A stretch of 55,462 bases of DNA from Gammaproteobacteria bacterium (GTDB lineage Bacteria; Pseudomonadota; Gammaproteobacteria; Steroidobacterales; Steroidobacteraceae), in the NCBI GenBank assembly GCA_027459765.1, contig DAIDHD010000024.1:1-55462 (forward strand). Direction: 5' to 3'. Positions 34,015 through 43,266 of the stretch are shown here, piece by piece (positions within the stretch are counted from its first letter, which is position 1; every line of letters starts with the position of its first letter). The translations under genes were made by a program, and so were the position numbers. The notes under the pieces are model-generated. The model was not told where the DNA came from and searched no databases. It saw only the letters and a list, made by a program, of their open reading frames with translations.

Positions 34015-35463
34015 TCACGCCGGCTCCTGGGCGCGCGCTTCGCGTCGCCGCGGCAGACGCTCGACGCCCACCTCTTCCTCGCCCGCGAGTCGAGTGGCGC
34101 GTTCGGCGCCGTCGCGCAGACGCTTGGCCGCGGAGATGCGCGTCAGCACCGGCTCCTCGGCGATCAAATCATCGAGTGCCTGCTTCGCCGCGTCGGTCCA
34201 GGTGAGCTCCCGGTGCAGCCGCGACGGCGTCGGATCGACCCTATCGAGGTCGCTGGCGAGCGGCAGGATGTTGAACAGCGCGTCGAACAGGGCGTTGCAC
34301 ACTTCCTGAACCACGTAGGTCGCGCCCGCGTAGCCCATGAATGGCGTGCCGGTGTGGCGCCGGATGATGGCGCCCGGGAAGGAGGCCGGGATGTACATGG
34401 CGCGCGCCGCGTTCTCGGCGAGGTACATGCGTTCGTTGAAGCTGCCGAACAGCACCAGCGGCGGACGTTCACGCAGCGCGCGCTTCACCGCCTCGTTGTC
34501 GGGCTTGACACCGGCGCGGCGCGCGAACGAGAACGTGCACGGCAGCCCCAATTCGGATTCCAGGAAGTGGCGCAGTCCCCGCGCATAAGTCTCGCTCGCG
34601 ACCACCGCGAAGCTCGCGGTGCCGAAGAAGTCCTGGGTCACCGAACGCCACAGGTCCCAAAGCGGCTTGATGGTGGTGTGCTTCTCACGCTCTATGAATG
34701 GCTCGGGATCGAGGCCCAGCAGTTCGCCGAGCTTGCGCAGGAACTTGGTGGTGCTGTGCAGCCCGATGGGCGCTTGCAGATAGGGCCGTTGCAGCGTCTC
34801 GCACAACAGCCGCCCGAATTCGCGGTACAGGCACACGTTGACGTCCGCGTCGGCGAGTCGCACCACGTCTTCCAAGTGGCTGCCGAGCGGGAAGACCAGA
34901 TTGATCTCGGCGCCGATGCCTTCCACCAGGCGGCGAATCTCCGCCAGATCGCTCGGCATGTTGAAGGTGCCGTAGATCGGTCCGATGATGTTGACTTTGG
35001 GCTTCGCGCCCGGCGCGCGCGGCTTCGGCGCGGCGATGCGCTTCTTGCCGTATTCACTCCACAACCAGGCCATCGCGCGGTTGGCGCTCTGCCACTGGTC
35101 CTCGTCGATGGTCCGCGGCAGGAAGCGCTGGATGTTGGTGCCTTCGGGCGTCACGCCGCCACCGATCATCTCCGCGATCGACCCCGTGACCACCACCGCC
35201 GGCAGGTCGGGGTCGAGCGTCGCGTGGGCACGCTTCATCGCGCCCTCGGTGCCGTGCTGACCGAGTTCCTCCTCGGCGAGTCCCGTGACCACGATCGGCA
35301 GTTCGTGCGGCGGCAGTGCGTCGGTGTAGTGCAGCACCGAGGTCACCGGCAGGTTCTCGCACCCCACGGGACCGTCGATGATGACCTGCAGACCCTTCAC
35401 GGCGGTGAACACGTACACCGCGCCCCAGTAGCCCCCGGCCCGATCGTGGTCGAGTACCAGCAT
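34015..35463 (-). CDS. bchZ: chlorophyllide reductase subunit Z
   Basis: A 482-residue nitrogenase-like subunit of chlorophyllide a oxidoreductase, which reduces ring B to give the bacteriochlorin. The conserved N-terminus [20 protein letters not shown] is followed by [20 protein letters not shown] with the cluster Cys. [17 protein letters not shown] and a C-terminal [20 protein letters not shown] are family blocks. It overlaps bchY by one base (TGATG). The C-terminal 40 residues are charged and less conserved. Confidence 0.96.
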   Translation of the reverse strand: MLVLDHDRAGGYWGAVYVFTAVKGLQVIIDGPVGCENLPVTSVLHYTDALPPHELPIVVTGLAEEELGQHGTEGAMKRAHATLDPDLPAVVVTGSIAEMIGGGVTPEGTNIQRFLPRTIDEDQWQSANRAMAWLWSEYGKKRIAAPKPRAPGAKPKVNIIGPIYGTFNMPSDLAEIRRLVEGIGAEINLVFPLGSHLEDVVRLADADVNVCLYREFGRLLCETLQRPYLQAPIGLHSTTKFLRKLGELLGLDPEPFIEREKHTTIKPLWDLWRSVTQDFFGTASFAVVASETYARGLRHFLESELGLPCTFSFARRAGVKPDNEAVKRALRERPPLVLFGSFNERMYLAENAARAMYIPASFPGAIIRRHTGTPFMGYAGATYVVQEVCNALFDALFNILPLASDLDRVDPTPSRLHRELTWTDAAKQALDDLIAEEPVLTRISAAKRLRDGAERATRLAGEEEVGVERLPRRREARAQEPA

Positions 35464-36989
35464 CAGACGGGCTCCTCCGCCTTGCGCTTTGCGGCGAGGC
35501 GCGCGCGGTAGCGGTCCTTGAACTGCGGCCGGTCGACGGGAGTGTCCTGCCAGACACCGGCGCTGGAACCCGTGCCGACCCCCTCGAAGAAATCCCGCAT
35601 CGCGTCGAAGCGGCTCTGGTTGCCGAGCGCCGCATTGAGCACCTGGGCGAGCGAACCTGCGCCCGCGGGCCCCATCAGCGGTCGCGCGGAGATCAGGTTG
35701 GTGAAATACAGCGCCGGTATGGCCAATTCCTTGGCCTTTTGCACCACCGGCGTCGTGCCGATGGCGATGTCCGGCGAGAACTCACCGAGCGCCGCGAGGT
35801 CGTGCTCCAGCGACGCGCGATACTGCACGCGCACGCCCTTGGCGACCAGCCAGTCGCGGTCCGCCTCCGACCAGGGCGTACGCGGACAGGCAGTGCCCAC
35901 GTAGCGCAGATCCGCGCCGCTCTCGACCAGGAGACGTCCGACCAGCAGTTCCGAGCCCTCGTAGCCGGACAGGGTGATGCGTGCCTTGATGGGCGCCTTC
36001 ACGAGCGCGGTGCGAATCGCCGGCAGCACGCGGTTCTGCGCGGCCGCGACTCGCTCACTGGCGATCCCGCAGGCGTCGCCGATGGCCGCGAGCCACTGCG
36101 CCGTGCCGTCGTAGCCGATCGGCGCCGAGCCGACCACCGGCCGGCCGGCCGCCTCGAATTCGCGGATGCTCGCGGTGTAGAACGGGTGCACGGCCGCGAC
36201 CACGGCGCCGTCGAGTGCGGCGTACAGTTCGCGCCACTCGCGCGTCGGCACCACCGGTCCCGCAGCGAGCCCGAGAGGCTCGAGCATCGCGGCGATGCCC
36301 ACCGGGTCGGCAGGAAACATCTCGCCGAGCAGAGTCACCGTCGGGCGGCCGCTACGCCCGCCGCGGGGCGCCTGCACCGGACCCTGGAGCGCCTCGGTGC
36401 GGGCGTACTTGAGCATGGCGCCGGCGAGCACGTCCTTGGCTTCCGCGTGCGTGGGCACGCCGAAGCCCGGCACGTCGATGCCGATGATGCGCACGCCCTT
36501 GATCTCTCGCGGCAGCAGCTGCAACGGCACGCCCGACGCGGTCGGCACGCACAGGTTGATGATCACCACCGCGTCGTACAACGCCGGGTCGGCTATCTGG
36601 AACACCGCGTCACGGATGTCCTCGAAGAGCTTGCCGGTGACCAGGGTCTCCGAATTGAACGGCACGTAGCCGACCGTGCGGCGCGCGCCGTAGAAGTGCG
36701 ACGTGAAGGTCAGCCCGTACACGCAGCACGCCGAACCGGAGAGGATGGTGGCGGTGCGCCGCATGCGCAGCCCCACCCGCAACGAGCCGAACGCCGGGCA
36801 CATGCTCTGCGGCTGTTCATGCGGGCCCTGCGGATAATCGCGCGCGTAGCGCTCGAGCGTGGCGCTCTTGCCGGCCGCCGCGGCGGCACGCAGCAGCTGG
36901 TCGCGGCCGGCGTGGCATCCCGCGCCGTCGACGGGCACCGGGTCCGGAGCGGCTGTGGAGGACTCGACGCGATTCGGGGTCTCGTGCAT
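35463..36989 (-). CDS. bchY: chlorophyllide reductase subunit Y
   Basis: A 508-residue partner of BchZ in the catalytic component of chlorophyllide a oxidoreductase. Cluster cysteines are in [28 protein letters not shown] and [16 protein letters not shown], in nitrogenase-like order. [20 protein letters not shown] and [20 protein letters not shown] are typical. It starts 3 nt after the bchX stop and shares a base with the bchZ start. Confidence 0.96.
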   Translation of the reverse strand: MHETPNRVESSTAAPDPVPVDGAGCHAGRDQLLRAAAAAGKSATLERYARDYPQGPHEQPQSMCPAFGSLRVGLRMRRTATILSGSACCVYGLTFTSHFYGARRTVGYVPFNSETLVTGKLFEDIRDAVFQIADPALYDAVVIINLCVPTASGVPLQLLPREIKGVRIIGIDVPGFGVPTHAEAKDVLAGAMLKYARTEALQGPVQAPRGGRSGRPTVTLLGEMFPADPVGIAAMLEPLGLAAGPVVPTREWRELYAALDGAVVAAVHPFYTASIREFEAAGRPVVGSAPIGYDGTAQWLAAIGDACGIASERVAAAQNRVLPAIRTALVKAPIKARITLSGYEGSELLVGRLLVESGADLRYVGTACPRTPWSEADRDWLVAKGVRVQYRASLEHDLAALGEFSPDIAIGTTPVVQKAKELAIPALYFTNLISARPLMGPAGAGSLAQVLNAALGNQSRFDAMRDFFEGVGTGSSAGVWQDTPVDRPQFKDRYRARLAAKRKAEEPV

Positions 36990-36992
36990 GGC

Positions 36993-38012
36993 TCAGGCTT
37001 CGTCGTAGACGATTTCCAGGGACTGCTTCTCGACCGCCCCGGCGCCGCGCATGTCCTCTTGCGAGGCCGGATCGAGCTTGACGTTGCGGCCGACCGCCTC
37101 GCTCTTGAACAGCCCGAGCAGCGCGTCCTGCGACAGCGGCGACGGCCGCAGTGGCGGCGCGTCGGCGACGTTCGCGGCCAGGTTCTCGAACAGCGGCGCC
37201 CACGCGGACCCCGGTCTGCCGACGATGTCGTAGTTGGCGCTCTTGCGCCGTATGTCCTCGTTGGCCGGAATGGCCGACAGCACGGGTATGCCGACGGCTT
37301 GCGCGAACGCCTGCGCCTCGCCGGTGCCGTCGTCCTTGTTGATGACGAGGCCGGCGACGCCGACGTTGCCGCCCAGCTTGCGAAAGTATTCCACCGCAGA
37401 GCACACGTTGTTGGCGACGTACAGGGACTGCAGGTCGTTGGAGCCGACCACGATCACCTTCTGGCACATGTCGCGCGCGATCGGCAGACCGAATCCGCCG
37501 CACACCACGTCGCCGAGGAAGTCGAGGAGGACGTAGTCGAAGCCCCAGTCGTGGAAGCCGAGCTTCTCGAGCAACTCGAAGCCATGGATGATGCCGCGCC
37601 CGCCGCAGCCGCGGCCCACCTCGGGTCCGCCGAGCTCCATGGCGAACACGCCGTCGCGCTTGAAGCAAACGTCGCCGATGAGCACCGGCTCACCGGCCTG
37701 CTTCTTGCGCGCCGAGGTCTCGATGATGGTCGGGCAGGCGCGTCCGCCGAACAGCAGCGATGTCGTGTCGCTCTTCGGGTCGCAGCCGATGAGCAGCACC
37801 CGCTTGCCCTGCTGCGCCATCATGTAGGACAGGTTGGCGAGCGTGAAGCTCTTGCCGATGCCGCCCTTGCCGTAGATCGCGATCACCTGGGTCTGCTTGG
37901 CAGGCGCCTCGGTGGACACCGGATCGGGTTCCAGCGCGGCCTCGGCGCGCAGCGCTTGCAGACGCGCCTGCTCGGCGCGCATGGCGGTCGCAGTGGCTTG
38001 AGAGGTGCTCAT
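36993..38012 (-). CDS. bchX: chlorophyllide reductase iron protein
   Basis: A 339-residue NifH-like ATPase for BchYZ. The P-loop is [20 protein letters not shown] (residues 46-65), with GCDPKSDTTSLLFGG after it. Cluster cysteines lie in GPEVGRGCGGRGII and [14 protein letters not shown]. The roughly 40-residue N-terminal extension (MRAEQARLQALRAEAAL) is usual for BchX. ATG at 38012 overlaps the bchC stop (ATGA). Confidence 0.97.
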   Translation of the reverse strand: MSTSQATATAMRAEQARLQALRAEAALEPDPVSTEAPAKQTQVIAIYGKGGIGKSFTLANLSYMMAQQGKRVLLIGCDPKSDTTSLLFGGRACPTIIETSARKKQAGEPVLIGDVCFKRDGVFAMELGGPEVGRGCGGRGIIHGFELLEKLGFHDWGFDYVLLDFLGDVVCGGFGLPIARDMCQKVIVVGSNDLQSLYVANNVCSAVEYFRKLGGNVGVAGLVINKDDGTGEAQAFAQAVGIPVLSAIPANEDIRRKSANYDIVGRPGSAWAPLFENLAANVADAPPLRPSPLSQDALLGLFKSEAVGRNVKLDPASQEDMRGAGAVEKQSLEIVYDEA

Positions 38013-38980
38013 GGCGAGTTTCTCCAGTCGAGGATCATCTTCAGGCAGGCCGGATCGGTGAATGCGGTGCGGTAGGCGAGCGGCGCGTCGGCCGCGATCT
38101 GGCGGTGGGTGATCAGGCCGTCGAGCGCGAGCGCGCGCGTGCGGACCAGTTCGCGCACCGCCTGCAGATCCGCTTCGCGCCACTCCGCGGCGACGCGGAT
38201 ACGCGCCTCGCGCATGAACGCTCCGGGAAACGAGAACGACAGCGGTTCGCCGTAGAAGCCGGCGAGCACGATCTCGCCGCTCGGCGCGAGCCGGGCGATC
38301 AGCGTGTCGAGCAACCCGGGGTCGCCGCTCACGTCGTAGATCGCGTGATAGTCCCGGCGCGGATCCGCGTCGGGGTGCATGACTTCGTAGCCGGCGGCGC
38401 CGCTCATGCGGCCCGCGTTGCGCTCCCACACCACGGGGGCGGCATCCGCGCCGAGCGCGAGCGCAACCCGCGCCAGCAGCCGGCCGAGGACACCGTGGCC
38501 GACGATCAGGTCGGGCAGGCGCGCGTTGCGTGCCGCGAGCGCGTGATGGGCGGTGGCCGCCAGCGCGAGCAACACGCCCTCCTCCTCCAGTTCCTCGCCG
38601 ATCGGAGTGACCCGGGCCGCCGGCACGACCACCCGCGCCGCCGCGCCGCCGAACAGACCACGCACGTCACCGAAGCAGCGCGCTCCCGGCACGAACACGC
38701 GTTCGCCGATGCGCCGCGGCGCCTTGACGCCGGCATGCACCACGCGGCCCACCGACTCGTAGCCCGGCACCAGCGGATAGCCCATGCCCGGAAAGGGCGG
38801 CATGCGCCCCGCCCACAACAGTCGCTCCGTACCCGTGCTGATGCCCGACCACTCCATGTCGACCACCACGTCCTCGTCGCCGGGCGGACTCAAATCGAGT
38901 CGGCTGAGCACGAGTTGTTCCGGCTTCTGGAGCACGACCGCGAGGGTCTGCATCGACGAACCGGTAGGTAGCGGACTCAT
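38009..38980 (-). CDS. bchC: 3-hydroxyethyl bacteriochlorophyllide dehydrogenase
   Basis: A 323-residue medium-chain dehydrogenase that oxidises the C3 hydroxyethyl group to acetyl, completing bacteriochlorophyllide a. Conserved segments are SGISTGTERLLWAGRMPPFP, then GMGYPLVPGYESVGRVVHAG, and the nucleotide-binding area LIVGHGVLGRLLARVALALG. The ATG at 38980 has GAGG 13 nt upstream, a long spacing; ATG at 38953 has no site. The frame is open further up but that region holds the promoter and two PpsR boxes, so the later start is preferred. Confidence 0.93.
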   Translation of the reverse strand: MSPLPTGSSMQTLAVVLQKPEQLVLSRLDLSPPGDEDVVVDMEWSGISTGTERLLWAGRMPPFPGMGYPLVPGYESVGRVVHAGVKAPRRIGERVFVPGARCFGDVRGLFGGAAARVVVPAARVTPIGEELEEEGVLLALAATAHHALAARNARLPDLIVGHGVLGRLLARVALALGADAAPVVWERNAGRMSGAAGYEVMHPDADPRRDYHAIYDVSGDPGLLDTLIARLAPSGEIVLAGFYGEPLSFSFPGAFMREARIRVAAEWREADLQAVRELVRTRALALDGLITHRQIAADAPLAYRTAFTDPACLKMILDWRNSP

Positions 38981-39034
38981 GCGCCGTGCGGATCCTCTTG
39001 AGGTCGGTTCGAGCGAGGGAATGATTGCGCTGGG

Positions 39035-39078
39035 TGTCACAATACGCTGACTGTTCAAGGTGTCAAGCTTTCTTCACA
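39035..39078 (-). promoter_or_regulatory. bchC promoter with two PpsR boxes
   Basis: A perfect TGT-N12-ACA box at 39061-39078 and a near-perfect one (TGTC-N10-GACT) at 39035-39052 are separated by exactly 8 bp. On the minus strand a consensus -35 TTGACA (39066-39061) lies in the first box and a -10 TATTGT (39044-39039) in the second, 16 nt apart. Repressor bound here would cover the sigma-70 promoter. The arrangement matches the paired CrtJ palindromes 8 bp apart known from the Rhodobacter capsulatus bchC promoter. It overlaps the end of crtF. Confidence 0.75.
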
Positions 39079-39079
39079 G

Positions 39080-40198
39080 TCAATTGTGATCCACGTTCGC
39101 GACGATCAATCCGGTCTGCAACGGCTGGCGCGTCGCCACGCGGCGCGAATGCCGGAATCCAGCCTCTGCGAGCATGCGTTGCAACGTCGCGGCACTGCGC
39201 GGCCGCCCCTGCCCCATCGCGAGCAGGTAGAAGCCGAAATAAGCCTCGCCCACCGGGCCCGCGCCGGCGGTGTCGGACATCGGCTCGGCGAGCAAAAGCG
39301 TGCCACCCGGCGGAAGTGCGGCGGCCGCGGCCCGTAGCAAGGCCGCCGCCTGCGCGTCATCGTGATCGTGGATCACACGCACCAGGGAAATGACGTCCGC
39401 GCCGCGCGGCAACGGATCGTGGTGGAAGTCGCCTCCCACCGCGCGCGCGCGTTCGCCGAGCCCCAGGCTCTCGAAACGGCGCGCAGCGCGGGCGGCGACC
39501 GCGGGCAGGTCGAACAACACGACCTCGAGTTGCGGATGACGGCGCGCCGCGGTCGCGAGAAACGTGCCGTCGCCGCCGCCGACGTCGAGCAGGCATCGGT
39601 GCCTTTCGAGCGGATAGGCGTCCAGCACCTCGTCCGCGACCAGCGGCTGGGAGTCCGCCATCAGCGCCGTGTACTCTGCAACGTGCGCTTCGTCGAGCGC
39701 CGTCGGCCGCGCCGAGCGCGCATAAGCCCAGTAACCGGCGAGCGCACCACCCTGCGCACCCTCACGCAGCAGCCGCACCGGATCGTTCAGGTCCGTGTAC
39801 AGCAAGCGGTGGTGCGCCACCATGGCGGTGACTCCCGGATTGCCGAGGAGCGCGGCGCCGAGCGGGCCCAGTCCGAATCTGTCCGCGCCGCGCCGCTGCA
39901 GCAATTCGAGCGCCGCGGACGCCTCCAGCAGCCGGCGCGCGGAGTCCGGCGGCAGCGACAGTTCGGCGGCGATCTCTGCCACCGACTTCGGACCGGCCGC
40001 GAGTGCCTCGTAGAGCTTCAATTGCACGCCGGCGTACAGGATCTGCGAGTACACGAAGCCCGCGCACAGATCGAACAACGCGCGCGCGCGGCGACGTGCC
40101 ACCGGCCGGGTGAGTGGAAAAGCCGCCGCCCAGCGCTGAAAGCGCGGATTCGACAGCCAGCGGTCGCGCAGTGCGAGACGACGCTCGCCCCACGTCAC
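39080..40198 (-). CDS. crtF: hydroxyneurosporene O-methyltransferase
   Basis: A 372-residue SAM methyltransferase that methylates the C1 hydroxyl of acyclic carotenoids. N-terminal WLSNPRFQRWAAAFPLTRPV and ARALFDLCAGFVYSQILYAG are CrtF-typical; a winged-helix dimerisation domain follows (KSVAEIAAELSLPPDSARRL); the SAM site is CLLDVGGGDGTFLATAARRH with VVLFDLPAVAARA. The GTG at 40198 is chosen because it starts 11 nt after the crtE stop and gives normal length; no clear ribosome site is seen, so the start is uncertain. Confidence 0.9.
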   Translation of the reverse strand: MTWGERRLALRDRWLSNPRFQRWAAAFPLTRPVARRRARALFDLCAGFVYSQILYAGVQLKLYEALAAGPKSVAEIAAELSLPPDSARRLLEASAALELLQRRGADRFGLGPLGAALLGNPGVTAMVAHHRLLYTDLNDPVRLLREGAQGGALAGYWAYARSARPTALDEAHVAEYTALMADSQPLVADEVLDAYPLERHRCLLDVGGGDGTFLATAARRHPQLEVVLFDLPAVAARAARRFESLGLGERARAVGGDFHHDPLPRGADVISLVRVIHDHDDAQAAALLRAAAAALPPGGTLLLAEPMSDTAGAGPVGEAYFGFYLLAMGQGRPRSAATLQRMLAEAGFRHSRRVATRQPLQTGLIVANVDHN

Positions 40199-40209
40199 GC
40201 GGGACGCGC

Positions 40210-41100
40210 TCAGGCCGCGGGCCGCGCGAGTTCCCGCGGCAGCAGGCGAGCGGCCTCGGCGAGGATGTGGTTGCGCAGATCGTTCTCGCCCGGACAGGCG
40301 GGAATTGCACCGATGGCGTCGCGCACCAGTCCTTCCAGGCGCTCCACGGCGCTGCCGATGCCGAGGCGGCGCACCGCGCTCGGACGGTCGAGCGCCTCGT
40401 CGCGACCCGTCGGCTTGCCCAGGTCGTGCTCGCTGCACACCACGTCGCGGATGTCGTCGGCGATCTGGTAGGCCTCGCCGATCCGTTCACCGAGCGAGTA
40501 CCAGGGCGCCGGGTCGCGGCCCGCCGCACAGGCGCCGGCTGCGGTCGCCGCGGCGAACAACGCCCCGGTCTTGGCGCGCTGGTAGGCATCGAGTTCGATG
40601 TTCGGCTCGCATTCCCAGGCCTGCCCGGCGCAGATTCCGCTCGGCGCGCCCACCGCGCGCGCGACGATGTCGACCAGACCCACGAGCCGCGCCGGCGCGC
40701 CGCTGCCCGCGCGTGCGAGCCCCTGAAACGCGAGCACGATCAACGCGTCGCCCGTGAGCACCGCGATGCGTTCGTCGAAGGCTTTGTGCACGGAGGCGCG
40801 GCCGCGACGCGTCGACGCGTCGTCGAAGCACGGCAGGTCGTCGTGCACCAGCGAGGCACAATGCAGCAGTTCGATGGCGGCTGCGGACATCGCGCTCAAT
40901 GCCGGTTTGTCCTCGGCGCAGGCCTTCGCCACGGCGAGGCACAGCCGCGGCCGGATGCGTGCGCCACCGGGAAATACGGCGTAGCGCAGTGCTGCCAGCA
41001 GGATGGGCGGCCCCTCGCGGCCTTCGGCCAGACGGAGGGCTTGGTTCAGGGATCGCTCGATTCGGGTCGCGGAATCCACGGCGGCTCCTCCGGTTGTCAT
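40210..41100 (-). CDS. crtE: geranylgeranyl diphosphate synthase
   Basis: A 296-residue trans-prenyltransferase making GGPP for both carotenoids and the BChl tail. The first Asp-rich motif is LLHCASLVHDDLPCFDDAST (the DDx4D form typical of bacterial type) and the second YQIADDIRDV. GGARIRPRLCLAVAKA precedes it. First gene of the crtEF-bchCXYZ-puf unit on this strand; its promoter region, with a PpsR box, is shared with the divergent crtC. Confidence 0.95.
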   Translation of the reverse strand: MTTGGAAVDSATRIERSLNQALRLAEGREGPPILLAALRYAVFPGGARIRPRLCLAVAKACAEDKPALSAMSAAAIELLHCASLVHDDLPCFDDASTRRGRASVHKAFDERIAVLTGDALIVLAFQGLARAGSGAPARLVGLVDIVARAVGAPSGICAGQAWECEPNIELDAYQRAKTGALFAAATAAGACAAGRDPAPWYSLGERIGEAYQIADDIRDVVCSEHDLGKPTGRDEALDRPSAVRRLGIGSAVERLEGLVRDAIGAIPACPGENDLRNHILAEAARLLPRELARPAA

Positions 41101-41120
41101 GTTAACTGGTCACTTAGACC

Positions 41121-41158
41121 TGTAAGCTAATATAGACACATGCGAACGAGCGGGTCAA
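41121..41158. promoter_or_regulatory. crtE promoter and PpsR box between crtE and crtC
   Basis: A perfect TGT-N12-ACA box lies at 41121-41138, ending one base before the crtC ATG and 20 nt upstream of the crtE ATG. On the minus strand TTGACC (41158-41153) and TATATT (41134-41129), 18 nt apart, form a good sigma-70 promoter for crtE whose -10 lies inside the box and whose -35 lies inside the crtC coding region. Binding of PpsR would block crtE and probably crtC too. Confidence 0.65.
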
Positions 41159-42111
41159 TTCAACCACCACCGGCGGACCGCGCCGGGCCGCGCTTCGACC
41201 TGGATCTGGCCCCGGACGGCTATGCCTGGTGGTACGTGGACGGTTTGAGCGCGGACGGGCGTCACGGCCTCACGGTGATCGCCTCGCTGGGCAGCGTGTT
41301 CTCGCCCTACTACGCCTGGGCGCGCAACCGCGGGCCGGCGGATCCGCTCGACCACTGCTCCCTCAACGTGGCGCTCTACGGCAGCGAATTGCGTCGCTGG
41401 AGCATGACGGAGCGGGGCCGCAGCCGGATCGCGCGCGCCGGCGACCACGTCGAGTTCGCCGGCAGCTCCGTGCACTGGGACGGCACGGCCTTGCACGTCC
41501 GGATCGACGAGCGCTGCGCGCCGCTACCGCAGCGGCTACGCGGCACCGTGCGCGTGTGGCCCGAGGCGCTGCACCCGGAAGCGTATGTGCTCGATGCGGC
41601 CGGGCGGCACTGCTGGACGCCCTATGCGCCCCGCGCGCGCCTGGAGGTGGATTTCGAGCGGCCCCGCCTGCACTGGCGCGGCGACGCCTATCTCGACGCC
41701 AACAGCGGCAGCGAGCCACTGGAACGGGGCTTTCGGCGCTGGCATTGGTCGCGCGCCGCCGGCGCGCGCCGCACCGTGGTGCTCTATGATCGCGATCTGC
41801 GCGACGGCACTCGACGCCAATTGGGGCTCGCCTTCGACGCAGACGGGCGCGCCCGTGAGCTCGATCCCCCGCGCGACGTGGCTCTGCCGGCCACTGGATG
41901 GCGCATCGAACGCCGAACCCGCGCGGACGCCGGCGCCGAGGCGCGCGTGGTGCGCACCTTCACCGACGCGCCGTTCTACTGTCGGTCGCAGCTAGCCACC
42001 ACGCTCGACGGCGAAGCCATGCACGCGATCCACGAGACGGCGGATCTCGACCGCTTCGCCTCGAGGTGGGTCCAGTGTCTGCTGCCTTTCCGGATGCCGC
42101 GCATCGCCTGA
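41140..42111 (+). CDS. crtC: carotenoid 1,2-hydratase
   Basis: A 323-residue enzyme that adds water to the 1,2 double bond of neurosporene or lycopene ends. Family blocks are GYAWWYVDGLSADGRHGLTV, then SLGSVFSPYYAWARNRGPAD and HCSLNVALYG; YLDANSGSEPLERGFRRWHW and a C-terminal PFYCRSQLATTLDGEAMHAI follow. The ATG at 41140 is the only plausible start codon before the conserved region, and it has no ribosome site; the message may be leaderless. Convergent with crtB, 43 nt apart. Confidence 0.94.
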   Translation: MRTSGSIQPPPADRAGPRFDLDLAPDGYAWWYVDGLSADGRHGLTVIASLGSVFSPYYAWARNRGPADPLDHCSLNVALYGSELRRWSMTERGRSRIARAGDHVEFAGSSVHWDGTALHVRIDERCAPLPQRLRGTVRVWPEALHPEAYVLDAAGRHCWTPYAPRARLEVDFERPRLHWRGDAYLDANSGSEPLERGFRRWHWSRAAGARRTVVLYDRDLRDGTRRQLGLAFDADGRARELDPPRDVALPATGWRIERRTRADAGAEARVVRTFTDAPFYCRSQLATTLDGEAMHAIHETADLDRFASRWVQCLLPFRMPRIA

Positions 42112-42154
42112 CGCGCGGCCACGTGGAATGCCCGGACGGGCTCCCAGCGGGCTC

Positions 42155-43207
42155 CTAGGCGTCCAGGCCCGCGCGCAGCGCGCGCTCGCGACGCTCCAGC
42201 CGTTCGAACAAGTCGAGCAGCCAGACCACTCGATCCTCGATGCTGCGCCAGCGCGGCGCGTCCGGCGCGGCCTCGCCCTCCTCGACCCGCAGGGAGTCGA
42301 TGAGAAAGCGCGCCTCGCGCAGCGCGGCCCGGTCGACGGGCGCGCCCCGACCACCGCCGCCGAGCAGGGCCTCGCCGACGAGCCGGGTCTTCTGCTGCCA
42401 GGGCACCACCGTACGCACGCTCACCGAGTCGAGGCCGCGCCGCTCCAGTTCGTGCCCGATCTCTGCGTACAACAGTCGCGCGAGCCGCATGCCCGGGCGG
42501 CAGGACGCCGGCAGGCGCGCAATGCCCGCGTCGGCGCGCGCATAGAGGTCGTCGGCCGCCACCAGCAGCCGCTGAACCACGCCGGCGATGCGCGCGTCGA
42601 ACACCGGCTCGGCCAGCCAGGCTTCGACGTCCAGTCCCACGCCCCGCAGCCAGTCGAGCGGCAGGTAGAGCCGTCCGGCGCGCGCGTCCTCGCCCACGTC
42701 GCGCGCGATGTTCGTCAATTGCATCGCGACGCCGAGATCGCACGCGCGCGCGAGCAGATCGGGATCGCGCACCTTCATGACCAGCGCCATCATCGCGCCG
42801 ACGGTGCCCGCCACGCGCACTCCGTAGGCACGCAATTGCGACAGGCTCGCGTAGCGCCGGCCGCGCGCGTCCCACTCGAAACCCTCCAGCAGTGCGCGCG
42901 GATAGGCTTGCGGGATCTCGAACCGGAACACCGTGTCCGCAAACATGCGGTCGGCGGGGTGGGCCCGCGGTTCACCGCGGTAGATGCGATCGAGCCGGTC
43001 GTGCAAGTCGCCGAGGGCGGCGTCGCGATCGACTCCCTGGTCGATCGCGTCGTCCGCGATCCGGCAGAACGCGTACAGGCTGGTGGCCGGGTCGCGTACC
43101 CGGCGCGGCAAGACCAGGGAGGCGGCAAAAAACGACCGTGACCCTCCGCGCAGCAGATCGCGACATGCCGCAAGATCGTCCGCAGCGGCGAAGGACTCGG
43201 TTCTCAT
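42155..43207 (-). CDS. crtB: phytoene synthase
   Basis: A 350-residue squalene/phytoene synthase condensing two GGPP. The Asp-rich motifs are YAFCRIADDAIDQGVDRDAA (about residues 45-64) and QLTNIARDVGEDARAGRLYL; GGSRSFFAASLVLPRRVRDP is the N-terminal signature. The ATG at 43207 is 59 nt from the divergent ATP-grasp gene. It is transcribed alone toward crtC; the short gap holds no PpsR box. Confidence 0.95.
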   Translation of the reverse strand: MRTESFAAADDLAACRDLLRGGSRSFFAASLVLPRRVRDPATSLYAFCRIADDAIDQGVDRDAALGDLHDRLDRIYRGEPRAHPADRMFADTVFRFEIPQAYPRALLEGFEWDARGRRYASLSQLRAYGVRVAGTVGAMMALVMKVRDPDLLARACDLGVAMQLTNIARDVGEDARAGRLYLPLDWLRGVGLDVEAWLAEPVFDARIAGVVQRLLVAADDLYARADAGIARLPASCRPGMRLARLLYAEIGHELERRGLDSVSVRTVVPWQQKTRLVGEALLGGGGRGAPVDRAALREARFLIDSLRVEEGEAAPDAPRWRSIEDRVVWLLDLFERLERRERALRAGLDA

Positions 43208-43266
43208 ACCCTTCCGATGCTAACCGCGAAGCGCGGTGGCACTCAAGCGTATACTCGGAATCGACG

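Noticed and set aside
43208..43266. Search for a PpsR box in the crtB / ATP-grasp gap, and likewise at 45802-45851.
   Set aside because: No TGT-N12-ACA or close variant was found in either gap.
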